A DNA stretch of 64,000 bases, taken from Romboutsia weinsteinii (lineage in GTDB: Bacteria; Bacillota; Clostridia; Peptostreptococcales; Peptostreptococcaceae). The notes beneath the pieces were generated by a model that did no database searches, was not told where the DNA came from, and saw only the letters and a program-made list of their open reading frames with translations. The position numbers and the translations under genes are program-made. The stretch covers positions 83,517 through 147,516 of the forward strand of contig NZ_NOJY02000009.1 in the NCBI RefSeq assembly GCF_002250835.2, in the 5' to 3' direction. Below are positions 1 through 8,586 of the stretch, in pieces (within the stretch, counting starts at the first letter, position 1; each line of letters begins with the position of its first letter).

Positions 1-159
1 CCTGTTGCCATTTCAAACTTTGCTATTGTAATAATAAATCTTTACTATTTGTATAAACTTAAAAATAGCAACAACTAGATAAATTGATTTTACATAGATT
101 TCAATTTAAAAGTTAATAATTATATTAGGTATTATAAAATAATAAAAAGTGAAAATTAA

Positions 160-194
160 GCATAAGATAAAAAGAATATCTTATGCTTTTTATC
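160..194 (+). terminator. Intrinsic terminator or attenuator upstream of gpmA
   Basis: A perfect 10-bp inverted repeat (160-169 with 177-186) is followed by TTTTTATC. It ends about 65 bases before the gpmA start, so it either terminates a transcript entering from outside the window or acts as an attenuator in the gpmA leader. Bases 1-159 are AT-rich and hold no gene that I can support. Confidence 0.6.
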
Positions 195-260
195 TTATTT
201 AAGATATTTTGTTTTTATGAAATTTATCGAAATAGAAACGATTTGAAAGGAGATATAAAT

Positions 261-992
261 TTGAAAAAAATAGTTTTAATTAGGCATGGTCAAAGTGTTT
301 GGAACTTAGAAAATAGATTTACGGGTTGGACAGATGTAGACTTATCTGAAAATGGACTAAATGAGGCTAGAAAAGCAGGAAGAATTCTAAAAGAAAATGG
401 TTTTACATTTGATTTTGCATATACATCAGTACTAAAAAGATCTATAAGAACTTTATGGATAATACTACATGAAATGGATCTTATGTGGATTCCTGTTCAT
501 AAGTGCTGGAAATTGAATGAAAGACATTACGGAGCGCTACAAGGACTTAACAAAGAAGAAACTGCAAAAAAATATGGAGATGAGCAAGTTCATCAGTGGA
601 GAAGATCTTTAAATATTGCACCACCACCACTTACAGAGGACGATGAGAGATACTCTGGCCATGATATAAAATATAAAGGTGTAGAAAAAAATAACATTCC
701 ACTTACAGAAAGTCTTGAGGATACTGAAAAAAGGGTATTAGAAGAATGGAATAATGTAATAGCACCAAAATTAAAAGAAGATAAAAAAATAATAATATCT
801 GCTCATGGTAATACACTAAGAGCTTTAGTTCAATATTTAGATGATATGACAAGTGATGGAATAGCTAATTTAAATATACCAACTGGAACACCTCTTATAT
901 ATGAGTTAGATGATAACTTAAAGCCAATAAGACACTATTATCTATCTTTAGAGGGTGTTATTGATGATGGAGAAATTCCAAAATATATATAG
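261..992 (+). CDS. gpmA: 2,3-bisphosphoglycerate-dependent phosphoglycerate mutase
   Basis: This enzyme interconverts 3- and 2-phosphoglycerate in glycolysis through a phosphohistidine intermediate in the cytosol. I start it at the TTG at 261, because AAAGGAGAT lies just upstream and the protein then begins [15 protein letters not shown]; a longer frame from 183 begins inside the upstream hairpin and adds a non-homologous tail. The 243-residue product is the usual size. Visible features are the RHG motif with catalytic His9, the NERHYG segment with Glu87 as the likely acid/base, and the SAHGNT motif with His182. It appears monocistronic, with its own terminator at 995-1031. Confidence 0.93.
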   Translation: MKKIVLIRHGQSVWNLENRFTGWTDVDLSENGLNEARKAGRILKENGFTFDFAYTSVLKRSIRTLWIILHEMDLMWIPVHKCWKLNERHYGALQGLNKEETAKKYGDEQVHQWRRSLNIAPPPLTEDDERYSGHDIKYKGVEKNNIPLTESLEDTEKRVLEEWNNVIAPKLKEDKKIIISAHGNTLRALVQYLDDMTSDGIANLNIPTGTPLIYELDDNLKPIRHYYLSLEGVIDDGEIPKYI

Positions 993-994
993 AT

Positions 995-1031
995 AAAAAT
1001 AGCTACTTAGTTTATAAAGTAGCTATTTTTA
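995..1031 (+). terminator. Intrinsic terminator after gpmA
   Basis: The arms AAAATAGCTACTT and AAGTAGCTATTTTT form a strong hairpin ending in a T-run, immediately after the gpmA stop codon. Confidence 0.85.
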
Positions 1032-1164
1032 TTATAGTAACTTTAAAGTTTTTAACTTAAGTTTTATTTCTTATACAGATAACAATAAGCTATAATAAAA
1101 TTATATAAAATAAAAAATAGTAATTATAAAACGTGAATATAAAGTATTTAAAAGGGGAATGTTG

Positions 1165-2307
1165 ATGAAAGCAGTTGGACTAAGAAGTTGTAATAATTAC
1201 AACTATGAAGAAGTAAAATCTCAGATGGAAAAATTATTAAATGACATAGGAGGGATAGAGAAATACATAAAAAGAGGCAGTAAGGTATTTATAAAGTTAA
1301 ATTTGCTTATGAAAAAAAGACCTGAAGAAGTAGCAACTACTAACCCAATGATATTAAAGGTATTAGCTGAGAAGCTATTGGAGCTAAATTGTAAAGTGAT
1401 TGTAGGAGATAGTCCAGGTGGACCTTATACAAAATCTGCACTAAAAGGGGTATATAAAACCTGTGGAATAGAAGAAGTGTGTGAAGCACTTGATATAGAA
1501 TTAAATTATGACACATCTGAAGTAAAGGTTGAGAATAAAGATGGTAAAATACTTAAATACATGAAAGTAATAAAGCCAATAACTGAGGTAGATCATGTAA
1601 TAAATGTATGTAAACTAAAGACTCATGCAATGGCTACTTTTACAGGTGGTGTAAAAAACTTATTTGGAGTTATACCAGGTGTATCAAAAGCGGAATATCA
1701 TTTCAAAATGCCTGAGGTAAAAGATTTTACAGAAGCATTAGTTGATATTTGTAAATATGTATCTCCAATGTTAACAATAATGGATGGAGTAATTGGTATG
1801 GAGGGTGAAGGTCCATCTGCCGGAACGCCACGTAAGGTTGGAGTTATACTTGCCTCAGAAAGTCCATATGCGATAGATGTTGTTGCATGTAATATTATTA
1901 ACTTAGATCCAAACAAAGTCCCAACAGTACAAAGATGTATTGAAAGAGGATTTTTAGAACAAGACTTTTCTGATATTAAAGTAATAGGAGATAAAGTAGA
2001 AGATAAAATTATAAAGGATTACAAAATACCTACAAACCGAAGTATAAGTTTTTTAAGAGGCGTTGTTCCTAAGAAAGTAGAATTGTTTGTTAATAAAAGA
2101 TTAGCAGGAAAACCAGTAATAGCATATAAAGACTGCATAAAGTGTGGTGAGTGTGCAAGAGTCTGTCCGGCTAAAATAATAGAAATGAAAGATATTGGTC
2201 CTGTAATAAATCTAGAACATTGTATAAGATGTTTTTGTTGTCATGAACTATGTCCTAAAAAAGCAGTAGATTTAAAAAGACCATTAATTTATAAATTTAT
2301 TAAATAA
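1165..2307 (+). CDS. DUF362 domain protein with C-terminal 2x[4Fe-4S] ferredoxin domain
   Basis: A DUF362-family iron-sulfur protein of unknown reaction. Residues about 1-300 form the DUF362 core, with conserved segments VFIKLNLL, VVGDSPGGP-like and KLKTHAMATFTGGVKNLFG. The C-terminal 70 residues carry two ferredoxin clusters, CIKCGECARVCP and CIRCFCCHELCP. The ATG at 1165 is preferred over 1159 because AAAGGGG (1151-1157) is correctly spaced only from the former. It is a stand-alone gene between gpmA and the fluoride riboswitch. DUF362 proteins of this layout are common in anaerobes and presumably act in electron transfer; the substrate cannot be deduced here. Confidence 0.85.
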   Translation: MKAVGLRSCNNYNYEEVKSQMEKLLNDIGGIEKYIKRGSKVFIKLNLLMKKRPEEVATTNPMILKVLAEKLLELNCKVIVGDSPGGPYTKSALKGVYKTCGIEEVCEALDIELNYDTSEVKVENKDGKILKYMKVIKPITEVDHVINVCKLKTHAMATFTGGVKNLFGVIPGVSKAEYHFKMPEVKDFTEALVDICKYVSPMLTIMDGVIGMEGEGPSAGTPRKVGVILASESPYAIDVVACNIINLDPNKVPTVQRCIERGFLEQDFSDIKVIGDKVEDKIIKDYKIPTNRSISFLRGVVPKKVELFVNKRLAGKPVIAYKDCIKCGECARVCPAKIIEMKDIGPVINLEHCIRCFCCHELCPKKAVDLKRPLIYKFIK

Positions 2308-2314
2308 ATACAAG

Positions 2315-2343
2315 TTTACATTTTTATTATATTATGTTAATAT
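2315..2343 (+). promoter_or_regulatory. Putative promoter of the fluoride riboswitch transcript
   Basis: TTTACA at 2315-2320 and TAATAT at 2338-2343 are 17 bases apart, about 18 bases upstream of the riboswitch aptamer. Confidence 0.5.
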
Positions 2344-2360
2344 ATTGTTATAATAATTTT

Positions 2361-2437
2361 ACCGGCGATGGTGTTCGCCATTAAATGCGAAAGCTAATGA
2401 CTCCTACTCTCTATTGAGGGTAGGAGTCTATTTTTTT
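2361..2437 (+). promoter_or_regulatory. Fluoride riboswitch (crcB motif) with terminator platform
   Basis: The sequence carries the hallmark crcB-motif segments GGCGATGGTGTTCGCCATTA, TGCGAAAGC and TAATGACTCCTAC, in order and with correct spacing. The last aptamer strand (2399-2411) also forms a 13-bp hairpin with 2416-2428, followed by TATTTTTTT, so it is shared between aptamer and terminator. This is the classic ON-switch arrangement: fluoride binding stabilises the aptamer and prevents termination. It lies directly upstream of the antiporter gene. Confidence 0.95.
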
Positions 2438-2458
2438 ACGCGCAGAAAGGAGAAGAAT

Positions 2459-3688
2459 ATGGTAATAATTTTGAGTTTATTAATAATAGGTTTTCTATCT
2501 AATTACAGTGGAAAATTAGTAGAAAAAATAAAGCTACCATCATTAATAGGTATGATGATGATAGGGATGATATTAGGTCCATCATATTTAAACTTCATTC
2601 CTAAAGAAACATTAAATATAGCACCAATGGTTAAAGAAATAGCACTTGTAACAGTGCTATTTATAGGAGGACTAGGGATTAGTGTTTCTCAAATAAAGCA
2701 AATTGGAAGGCCAGCAGTGCTTTTAAGTATAGTCCCGGCTATATTAGAAGGCTTTGCAATCGCATTATTGTCAATGATATTTTTGAAATTTTCATTTATA
2801 CAAGGTGCAATACTTGGATTTATAATAGCTGCGGTTAGTCCAGCAGTACTTATTCCAAATATGATATCACTAATAGATAGAAAAATTGGTCAAGATAAGG
2901 CAATACCACAGATGTTATTAGTTGGAGCAAGTGCAGATGATACTATTGCAATTACCTTATTCACAACATTTCTAGGAATTTATATGCAAAAAAACAGTGG
3001 TGAAAATATATCTCTAGTAATTCAGATTATATCAATACCTGCTACATTACTATTAAGTATAGGAGTAGGGTATGTAGTATTTAAATTAAGTAAAAATATT
3101 ATAACTGCTAGTAGTAATAATATTAGTAAAGTAATTATAGCCTTTTCAATATGCATAGGAATGAGGTTTGTTGAGAAAAACATGCATTTAGAAATATTTA
3201 ATTCATTACTCTCAGTAATGGTTTATGGATTTTTTATAAGAAATTACATTGAATCTGACTCTAAAATAATTTTAGGTAGCATGAATCTGATATGGAAGAC
3301 TGGAAAGTTATATTTATTTTCATTTGTTGGTATGGCTATAAATCCGACACTAGTAGGTGAATATTTATTAGTTGGAATAATTATGCTTAGTATTTCTTTA
3401 TTTATAAGATCGATAGGTGTATTAATATCCTTATTAGGTACAAATTTGACTATGAAGGAAAAATTTTTCTGTGTTATAGCTTACTTACCAAAGGCAACCG
3501 TTCAATCTGCCAAAGCATCTATTCCTCTTCAAATGGGGGTTTCAGGAGGAGAAATTATGCAAGCTATAGCAATACTTAGTGTACTAGTAACTGCTCCTAT
3601 AGGCGCAATAGGAATAAATATGACTAGTGATAAATTATTATCTACCCCAGATAAAATAAATGACATTAAAGAGTTGTATTATACTTAA
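2459..3688 (+). CDS. Cation/proton antiporter (CPA family) under fluoride riboswitch
   Basis: A 409-residue polytopic membrane protein with about 12 hydrophobic segments, resembling the Na+/H+ exchanger domain of CPA transporters (segments LPSLIGMMMIGMILGP, VLFIGGLGIS, AVSPAVLIP and GASADDTIAI with its adjacent acidic pair). The ATG at 2459 follows AGAAAGGAGAAG; an earlier in-frame start at 2414 falls inside the riboswitch terminator and is rejected. Fluoride riboswitches usually control Fluc or CLC-F fluoride exporters, but Na+/H+ antiporters are a known minority class. The gene probably helps restore ion or pH balance under fluoride stress, or exports fluoride itself (inference). Confidence 0.85.
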   Translation: MVIILSLLIIGFLSNYSGKLVEKIKLPSLIGMMMIGMILGPSYLNFIPKETLNIAPMVKEIALVTVLFIGGLGISVSQIKQIGRPAVLLSIVPAILEGFAIALLSMIFLKFSFIQGAILGFIIAAVSPAVLIPNMISLIDRKIGQDKAIPQMLLVGASADDTIAITLFTTFLGIYMQKNSGENISLVIQIISIPATLLLSIGVGYVVFKLSKNIITASSNNISKVIIAFSICIGMRFVEKNMHLEIFNSLLSVMVYGFFIRNYIESDSKIILGSMNLIWKTGKLYLFSFVGMAINPTLVGEYLLVGIIMLSISLFIRSIGVLISLLGTNLTMKEKFFCVIAYLPKATVQSAKASIPLQMGVSGGEIMQAIAILSVLVTAPIGAIGINMTSDKLLSTPDKINDIKELYYT

Positions 3689-3732
3689 AATAAGCAAAAT
3701 ACTCTTATTAAAAATTTATTTGTTATTATCTT

Positions 3733-3746
3733 GTAACTTAAGTTAC
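3733..3746. repeat. 14-bp perfect palindrome between genes
   Basis: GTAACTTAAGTTAC is a perfect palindrome in the 165-base gap between the antiporter gene and the next hypothetical gene. It could be an operator; no regulator is identifiable. Confidence 0.3.
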
Positions 3747-3854
3747 CGAATAAAATACTTATTTTAGTATATTATAAGTACATCAATAGAGAAACTAAAG
3801 CAAGTAATTAAAGTTTTAAAATATAATAAATAATAAAATATGGGAGGTAAAATA

Positions 3855-4496
3855 ATGAGTTTATTTTTAGGAAAGATACACTACTGGTTATTCAATAAAA
3901 TATTATGGTTTGAAGGATTAGAAGATGAAATAATTAAGTTAGCGAAAGAAGAAGGGTTAGATATAGTTACTTTAAGCAATGAGATAAATACAAAATACGG
4001 AGGAAAATTACCTAATATGCCTCTAGAAGAAATGATAGATAAAGGCAATATTCATGGATGGTTGCAAGAAAAAATACGTGCTGCAGAAGGACGAATGGCT
4101 GCATGGACCTCTAATATAATTAAAAATGACAATGATGCATTTGTAAAAATAGAGAATATATATATGGGACAAGGAATTAAAGCAGCAAAAGAAGTTAAAA
4201 CAGAAGAAATTGAGCTCAAAACTGCAAAAGATATATATAATAGTGTAAATGATTATATATTGGATGGTATGCCTTGTGATAGAGTAAATGAAGTTTTAAT
4301 TTCTGATGAGGATAGAGTAGAGTGGAAGAGAAGAGTGTGTGTTCACAAAGAAATGTGGGAGAAAGAGAATCTTAATGTTGATGATTTTTATATTCTAAGA
4401 AGTTTATGGATTAAAGCATTTGTTAATACAGTAAATAGTGATTATGAATATATAGAACAAGAGAATGGTATTAAAGTAATTAAAAAATCTATATAA
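3855..4496 (+). CDS. Hypothetical protein, 213 residues
   Basis: I do not recognise the family. The ATG at 3855 is chosen because GGGAGGT (3842-3848) is well spaced from it, whereas the in-frame ATG at 3840 overlaps this site. The N-terminus has an amphipathic or weakly hydrophobic stretch (SLFLGKIHYWLFNKILWF), but there is no clear signal peptide or membrane span. The rest is charged and largely helical, with a KRRVCVHKEMWEKEN segment. A small YdbC-like gene follows 66 bases downstream, possibly co-transcribed. The ordinary base composition and strong ribosome site support a real gene. Confidence 0.7.
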   Translation: MSLFLGKIHYWLFNKILWFEGLEDEIIKLAKEEGLDIVTLSNEINTKYGGKLPNMPLEEMIDKGNIHGWLQEKIRAAEGRMAAWTSNIIKNDNDAFVKIENIYMGQGIKAAKEVKTEEIELKTAKDIYNSVNDYILDGMPCDRVNEVLISDEDRVEWKRRVCVHKEMWEKENLNVDDFYILRSLWIKAFVNTVNSDYEYIEQENGIKVIKKSI

Positions 4497-4562
4497 AAAG
4501 TAGCAATTACTCTTTTAAAAAGCAAGAATATGTTATATTCTTTTATATAGAGGTGATAGATA

Positions 4563-4784
4563 ATGGCAAATATTAGTTATGAAATACTAGAAACTATAGG
4601 TGAAATTTCTAGTGGAGCAAAGGGATGGACTAAGGAACTTAACTTAATAAGTTGGAATAATAATGCTCCTAAGTTTGATTTAAGAGATTGGTCTCCTGAA
4701 CATGAAAAGATGGGAAAAGGAATAACTCTTACAAACGATGAACTAAGAGCACTTAGAGATATTTTAAATGAAATGAATTTATAG
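4563..4784 (+). CDS. YdbC/PC4-family nucleic-acid-binding protein
   Basis: A 73-residue protein matching the YdbC family of PC4-like single-stranded nucleic-acid-binding proteins. Recognisable segments are KGWTKELNLISWN, PKFDLRDWSPEHEKMGKG and the C-terminal ITLTNDELRALRDIL helix. PC4-like proteins dimerise and bind ssDNA or RNA, with roles in transcription or repair; the cellular role of the bacterial form is unclear. It has a good ribosome site (AGAGGTGATAGATA) and is followed by a bidirectional terminator. Confidence 0.85.
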   Translation: MANISYEILETIGEISSGAKGWTKELNLISWNNNAPKFDLRDWSPEHEKMGKGITLTNDELRALRDILNEMNL

Positions 4785-4786
4785 AA

Positions 4787-4818
4787 AAATAAAAACCGTA
4801 AAAATTACGGTTTTTATT
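4787..4818. terminator. Bidirectional intrinsic terminator
   Basis: AAAAACCGTA (4791-4800) pairs with TACGGTTTTT (4806-4815), with A- and T-runs on either side. It serves the YdbC-like gene on the plus strand and the small gene ending at 4814 on the minus strand. Confidence 0.85.
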
Positions 4819-4996
4819 TATTATTATTATGTTTTTCAGGGTGGCAATTTGTTGCATACATTTCAGGAGACTTCTTACTAGTAGATGTCCATTGGTTATT
4901 ATTTTCATCTTTTTGCTTTGCTCCTGCTTTACTAGTTAAAGTAGTATTTGCACCTGCCCACTGATTATTGCATTCGCATTTATTTTTTTTATCCAT
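4814..4996 (-). CDS. Small hydrophilic Asn/Lys-rich protein, 60 residues
   Basis: The gene is supported by a strong ribosome site (AAGGAGATAGAT directly upstream of the ATG) and a shared terminator at its end. The product has no hydrophobic segment and contains the near-duplicated motif NNQW twice (CNNQWAGANTT and NNNQWTSTSKK), with three cysteines and a His/Asn-rich C-terminus. Such composition is seen in small coat-associated or acid-soluble spore proteins, but I cannot assign it to a family. It lies just upstream of the terminator and beside the minus-strand block that includes a CotF-like coat gene. Confidence 0.65.
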   Translation of the reverse strand: MDKKNKCECNNQWAGANTTLTSKAGAKQKDENNNQWTSTSKKSPEMYATNCHPEKHNNNK

Positions 4997-5089
4997 ATCT
5001 ATCTCCTTATTTTAGTCTTTTTATATATTTATTTTGACCAAAATCAGATAATAATATTTAGTGATAAATTAAAATTTATTATATATTAA

Positions 5090-6130
5090 TCATCTAAAGC
5101 AGTTTATCTTATTCTTTTTCCAATCAATTCTTCCATCCTCATGAGTTAATCTATCTAAATTAGTAATAGGACCGTGCAAACTAACTTTTACTTCTCCATT
5201 TGAAATATGTTGTGATAAATTATCAAATAAATTTTTTGCAGAATACAGTCCAATAGCAAATCTTCCATTATCTAGATCAAATATTGAATATGATTCTATA
5301 CCTTTTTTTATCTTTTCTATATCAGGTTTTGAATTTACAGTTGAAGTAATCAACTGTTCTATTGGAATTGAACTGTCAAAAAAATCTTTTACAACAAAAT
5401 AAACATCTTTGACATCTAAGTCCATATATGTATTTAATAAAGCCCTTCCTAGAGTTTTATGGTCTTCGTGACTATCTAAAAAAGGTGAGTAAGTTACATG
5501 GGTAATATCACCATTATATTGATTATTAATATTTTTTATAATTTCTTCTATTTCGAATAAATAGTTTGGAAGATTACCATCAGGATATCCAAGTGTTATA
5601 ATGTTATTTTTATCTATTCCTAAAAAACTTACAGCTTCATAAAATTCATTTGTCCTAGACTGGGAAAAGATATTATTTCTAATTTCTAGTTGTTTTTCAC
5701 TATTTTCACTATATAAACCTTGATTTTTAGAATACTCATCTAGCTTATCAGATATTTTTTCTTTGTATCTAGCTTGTGTTCCATCACTAACAAGTATAAT
5801 ATGTACATTTTCTTTACCTACAGAATTAACTGCATTAATTATAGCTGAAGAAAAGAATAAAATTTCATCATCTTGGTGTGGTATATAAAAAATAACATTA
5901 CTTTTAGTAAATTTTAGTTCTCCACTACTTTGTATATTATTGAGTTCATTTAATATTTGTAGCTTATTTTCGAGTACTTCATTAGGGGTAGTAAGATCTA
6001 GTTGACTTAACTTATATTCTAATGTTATTTCAGCCAAAACTTTTTTATCTATAGCAAAAAATATAAACACCATCGATACTGTAATAATAAATATTATTAG
6101 TATAATATTTTTATGTCTTTTTTTCTTCAT
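5090..6130 (-). CDS. PIG-L family deacetylase, membrane-anchored
   Basis: A 346-residue protein with an N-terminal membrane anchor or uncleaved signal (residues about 7-28) after a KKKRHK basic start, so the catalytic domain probably sits outside the membrane. The PIG-L/LmbE metal motif is seen as PHQDDE (about residue 79), with the partner SHEDH histidines near residue 217. PIG-L enzymes are Zn-dependent N-acetyl deacetylases acting on GlcNAc-containing glycans or small thiols; the substrate here is unknown. The start follows GGAGGGGG. The gene is separated from the CotF-like gene by a terminator. Confidence 0.85.
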   Translation of the reverse strand: MKKKRHKNIILIIFIITVSMVFIFFAIDKKVLAEITLEYKLSQLDLTTPNEVLENKLQILNELNNIQSSGELKFTKSNVIFYIPHQDDEILFFSSAIINAVNSVGKENVHIILVSDGTQARYKEKISDKLDEYSKNQGLYSENSEKQLEIRNNIFSQSRTNEFYEAVSFLGIDKNNIITLGYPDGNLPNYLFEIEEIIKNINNQYNGDITHVTYSPFLDSHEDHKTLGRALLNTYMDLDVKDVYFVVKDFFDSSIPIEQLITSTVNSKPDIEKIKKGIESYSIFDLDNGRFAIGLYSAKNLFDNLSQHISNGEVKVSLHGPITNLDRLTHEDGRIDWKKNKINCFR

Positions 6131-6209
6131 ATTCCCCCTCCTTATTATATTTATCTACATTATTATATAATAAATTACATTTATTGCAAAATCAAAATTA
6201 AAATATATA

Positions 6210-6250
6210 AAAATAAACGGTAACATTTAGCTAGGTTACCGTTTATTTTT
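6210..6250 (-). terminator. Terminator after the CotF-like gene
   Basis: AAATAAACGGTAAC and GTTACCGTTTATTT form a 14-bp stem with a T-run on the minus strand, between the CotF-like gene and the PIG-L gene. Confidence 0.8.
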
Positions 6251-6273
6251 ATATATTAAATTTATACTATATA

Positions 6274-6774
6274 CTAGTTGTACATACCATGCTTACTCAT
6301 ATAGTCGTATATTTGGTAACCGTGTTCTTGTTCTTCTTTTTGAATATGGTTTAAGACTTGTCTTGCATTAGTATCTTTAAATTCAAAAATAGTAGTATTG
6401 TATGTAGATGATACATATTTCTCTGTAGATAGACAGTCTTGACATAACATTTTATCGTTTTGATTATATCTACTACCTTGATTCATTTGTAAATTTGGCA
6501 TAGATGAAGAACTTAAATTTGGCATACTATTTTGTTGTTGACTTTGTTGAGAGCCTTGACCTTGTTGTTGATTAACATTTGGAACAACTCCGCTTAATAA
6601 TTGGTTAATAGAATTTAAATGTTGTTGTTCATGTTGAGCAATTTGATTAAATAAATTTTTTAGTTCTGGATCACTAGCTTTAGTAGCGTAATCTTTATAC
6701 TTTGATACACATAGCTCTTCATGGCTTTTTTCATCTTCTAATAATAATCTTTCTTTTGTAGTTAAATTTATCAT
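6274..6774 (-). CDS. CotF-like spore coat protein
   Basis: A 166-residue ferritin-like four-helix coat protein of the CotF family. The N-terminal half begins MINLTTKERLLLEDEKSHEE and includes QIAQHEQQHLNSINQLL. The second half has the paired helix FKDTNARQVLNHIQKEEQEHG. Between them lies a Gln/Ser/Asn-rich low-complexity linker of about 40 residues. The ATG at 6774 is chosen for its GGAGGTG site; an upstream in-frame start adds an unrelated 16-residue leader. CotF-type proteins assemble into the spore coat, supporting a spore-forming host. It shares a transcript direction with the BFD-like gene 66 bases upstream. Confidence 0.85.
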   Translation of the reverse strand: MINLTTKERLLLEDEKSHEELCVSKYKDYATKASDPELKNLFNQIAQHEQQHLNSINQLLSGVVPNVNQQQGQGSQQSQQQNSMPNLSSSSMPNLQMNQGSRYNQNDKMLCQDCLSTEKYVSSTYNTTIFEFKDTNARQVLNHIQKEEQEHGYQIYDYMSKHGMYN

Positions 6775-6839
6775 AAAAACACCTCCATTATTATGTTGTA
6801 TAATAAGAAAAAAATTATACATTAATTGTAAAAAATAAA

Positions 6840-7139
6840 TTATTTTGTAGTATCGATTATGTTATTTAAAAGTCCTTTACATCTACCACAAGCAGTACCT
6901 GCCTTAGTTACTTCACCAATCTTCTCAACAGTATCTGCACCATTTTGAATAGCTTTAACCACTTCTTCTACAGAAACACTTCTACATTTACATGCATTTT
7001 GTAATATTGATTCTATATCATTTTTAAGGTCTGTAGTATCAATAGTTATGTCAGTCATATCTTTAATATCATCTAAAGTTCTTGCGCCATTTGACATTGC
7101 ATTTCTAACTTTTATATAGTCATCAGTTATTATTTTCAT
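6840..7139 (-). CDS. BFD-like [2Fe-2S]-binding domain protein
   Basis: A 99-residue protein whose C-terminal half matches the bacterioferritin-associated ferredoxin (BFD) fold. Four cysteines are arranged as CKC (about residues 50-52) and CGRC (about residues 84-87), with the helix VEEVVKAIQNGADTVEKIG between them, as expected for a [2Fe-2S] cluster. The N-terminal half looks like a degenerate copy of the same helical unit (VRNAMSNGARTLDDIKDMT) lacking cysteines. It has a good GGAGGT site. It may pass electrons to or from an iron or redox partner; none is identifiable next to it. Confidence 0.85.
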   Translation of the reverse strand: MKIITDDYIKVRNAMSNGARTLDDIKDMTDITIDTTDLKNDIESILQNACKCRSVSVEEVVKAIQNGADTVEKIGEVTKAGTACGRCKGLLNNIIDTTK

Positions 7140-7236
7140 ATTCTACCTCCATTATTTTGCATTGCATATTAGTAATATTTTGTACTGATTTTTAGATAAT
7201 ATTCAAAAGTAATAATTGACAATATTTTATATTAAC

Positions 7237-7289
7237 TTGACAAAAGTATTATCAAGGTTTATAAAGAATACTGTAACGTAATTACAGTA
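7237..7289 (+). promoter_or_regulatory. Promoter and 8-bp inverted-repeat operator of the butanol dehydrogenase gene
   Basis: TTGACA (7237-7242) and TATAAA (7260-7265) are 17 bases apart. Just downstream, TACTGTAA-CGTAA-TTACAGTA (7269-7289) is a perfect 8-bp inverted repeat placed where a repressor would block initiation. The cognate regulator is unknown. Confidence 0.6.
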
Positions 7290-7305
7290 ATGAAGGAGAT
7301 TTAGT

Positions 7306-8484
7306 ATGTTAAATTTTGATTATGAAAATAAAACTAGAATAATATTTGGAGAAGATACACACAAGACTGTCGGAGAAGTTTTAAAACCTCATGCAAGTAA
7401 GGTACTACTTCATTATGGTGGTGGAAGCATAAAAAGTACTGGAGTATATGATGATGTTATTAACTCATTAAAAGCAAATAACATAGATTTTGTAGAGCTT
7501 GGGGGAGTAAAACCTAACCCAAGACTGTCTCTGGTTAATGAAGGTATAAAGCTGTGTATAGAAGAAAATGTAGACTTTATACTTGCTGTAGGAGGAGGAA
7601 GTGTTATAGATTCAGCAAAAACTATTGCTTTAGGTGCTAAAAATGAAGGTGATGTTTGGGATTTCTTCTTAACTAATAAAGATAATAATGGAGCCTTGCC
7701 AACATCTACAATATTAACTATACCTGCAGCTGGAAGTGAAGCAAGCAGTGGAGCAGTTATAACAAATGAGGACAAAGAGCTTAAGCTGTCTTATGGAAGA
7801 GAAAATCTTCGTCCTATTTTTAGTATCATAAACCCTAAGATTTACTTTACACTTCCTGCTAATCAGATTGCAAATGGTGTATGCGATATGATGATACATA
7901 TTATGGAGAGATATTTTACTAATACAAAGAACACTGAATTAATAGATGGATTATGTGAGAGTACATTAAAAACTATTATGAAAAATGCACTAATATTAAA
8001 AGAAGATAATAAAAATTATGAAGCATGGTCTGAAATAGCTCTTGCTGGAACAATTGCACATAATGGTCTTCTTGGTATAGGTAGAGAGCAAGACTGGGCA
8101 TCTCATAATATAGAACATGAGCTTAGTGCTATATATGATGTAGCACACGGTGCTGGGTTAGCTGTTGTTACACCTGCTTGGATGACTTATGTTTACAAAA
8201 CTAATGTAGATATGTTTGTACAATTTGCCATAAATGTTATGGGAGTAGATGTAGCTTATAGAGACAGTGATAAGATAGCGCTAGAAGGAATAAAGAGATT
8301 AAAGAATTTCTTTAGAGAAATGGAACTACCTTTAAGATTAGAGGATCTTAATATAGATGATAATAAGCTTGAGCTAATGGCAAAGAAAGCTACAAACTTT
8401 GAAAGTGGTAAAGAAAATCTTTTAGGTGGAGTTAAAAAGCTTAACTGGGAGGATGTATTTGCTATTTATAAATTAGCATTATAA
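7306..8484 (+). CDS. Iron-containing alcohol dehydrogenase, butanol dehydrogenase type
   Basis: A 392-residue group III alcohol dehydrogenase similar to clostridial BdhA/BdhB and YugJ. It reduces aldehydes such as butyraldehyde to alcohols with NAD(P)H and so recycles reducing equivalents in fermentation. The N-terminal Rossmann region carries HYGGGSIKSTG and the cofactor motif VGGGSVIDSAK. The C-terminal helical domain shows the metal-binding CDMMIHIMERY, REQDWASHNIEHE and VAHGAGLAVV. It has a strong GAAGGAGA ribosome site, its own promoter with a palindromic operator, and seems monocistronic. Confidence 0.9.
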   Translation: MLNFDYENKTRIIFGEDTHKTVGEVLKPHASKVLLHYGGGSIKSTGVYDDVINSLKANNIDFVELGGVKPNPRLSLVNEGIKLCIEENVDFILAVGGGSVIDSAKTIALGAKNEGDVWDFFLTNKDNNGALPTSTILTIPAAGSEASSGAVITNEDKELKLSYGRENLRPIFSIINPKIYFTLPANQIANGVCDMMIHIMERYFTNTKNTELIDGLCESTLKTIMKNALILKEDNKNYEAWSEIALAGTIAHNGLLGIGREQDWASHNIEHELSAIYDVAHGAGLAVVTPAWMTYVYKTNVDMFVQFAINVMGVDVAYRDSDKIALEGIKRLKNFFREMELPLRLEDLNIDDNKLELMAKKATNFESGKENLLGGVKKLNWEDVFAIYKLAL

Positions 8485-8586
8485 ATAATAAAGTACATAA
8501 CTAATAAAAATATCATTGACTTATTATTAACTCTTTCTTAAACTATAAGAATATAGATTATTATAAATCGAAAGAGGATATTCAAA

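Noticed and set aside
183..260. N-terminal extension of phosphoglycerate mutase
   Set aside because: Begins in a terminator hairpin and is not part of the family; TTG at 261 has a strong site and the canonical N-terminus.
2414..2458. Upstream start for the antiporter
   Set aside because: These codons form the terminator hairpin of the fluoride riboswitch; the ATG at 2459 has the ribosome site.
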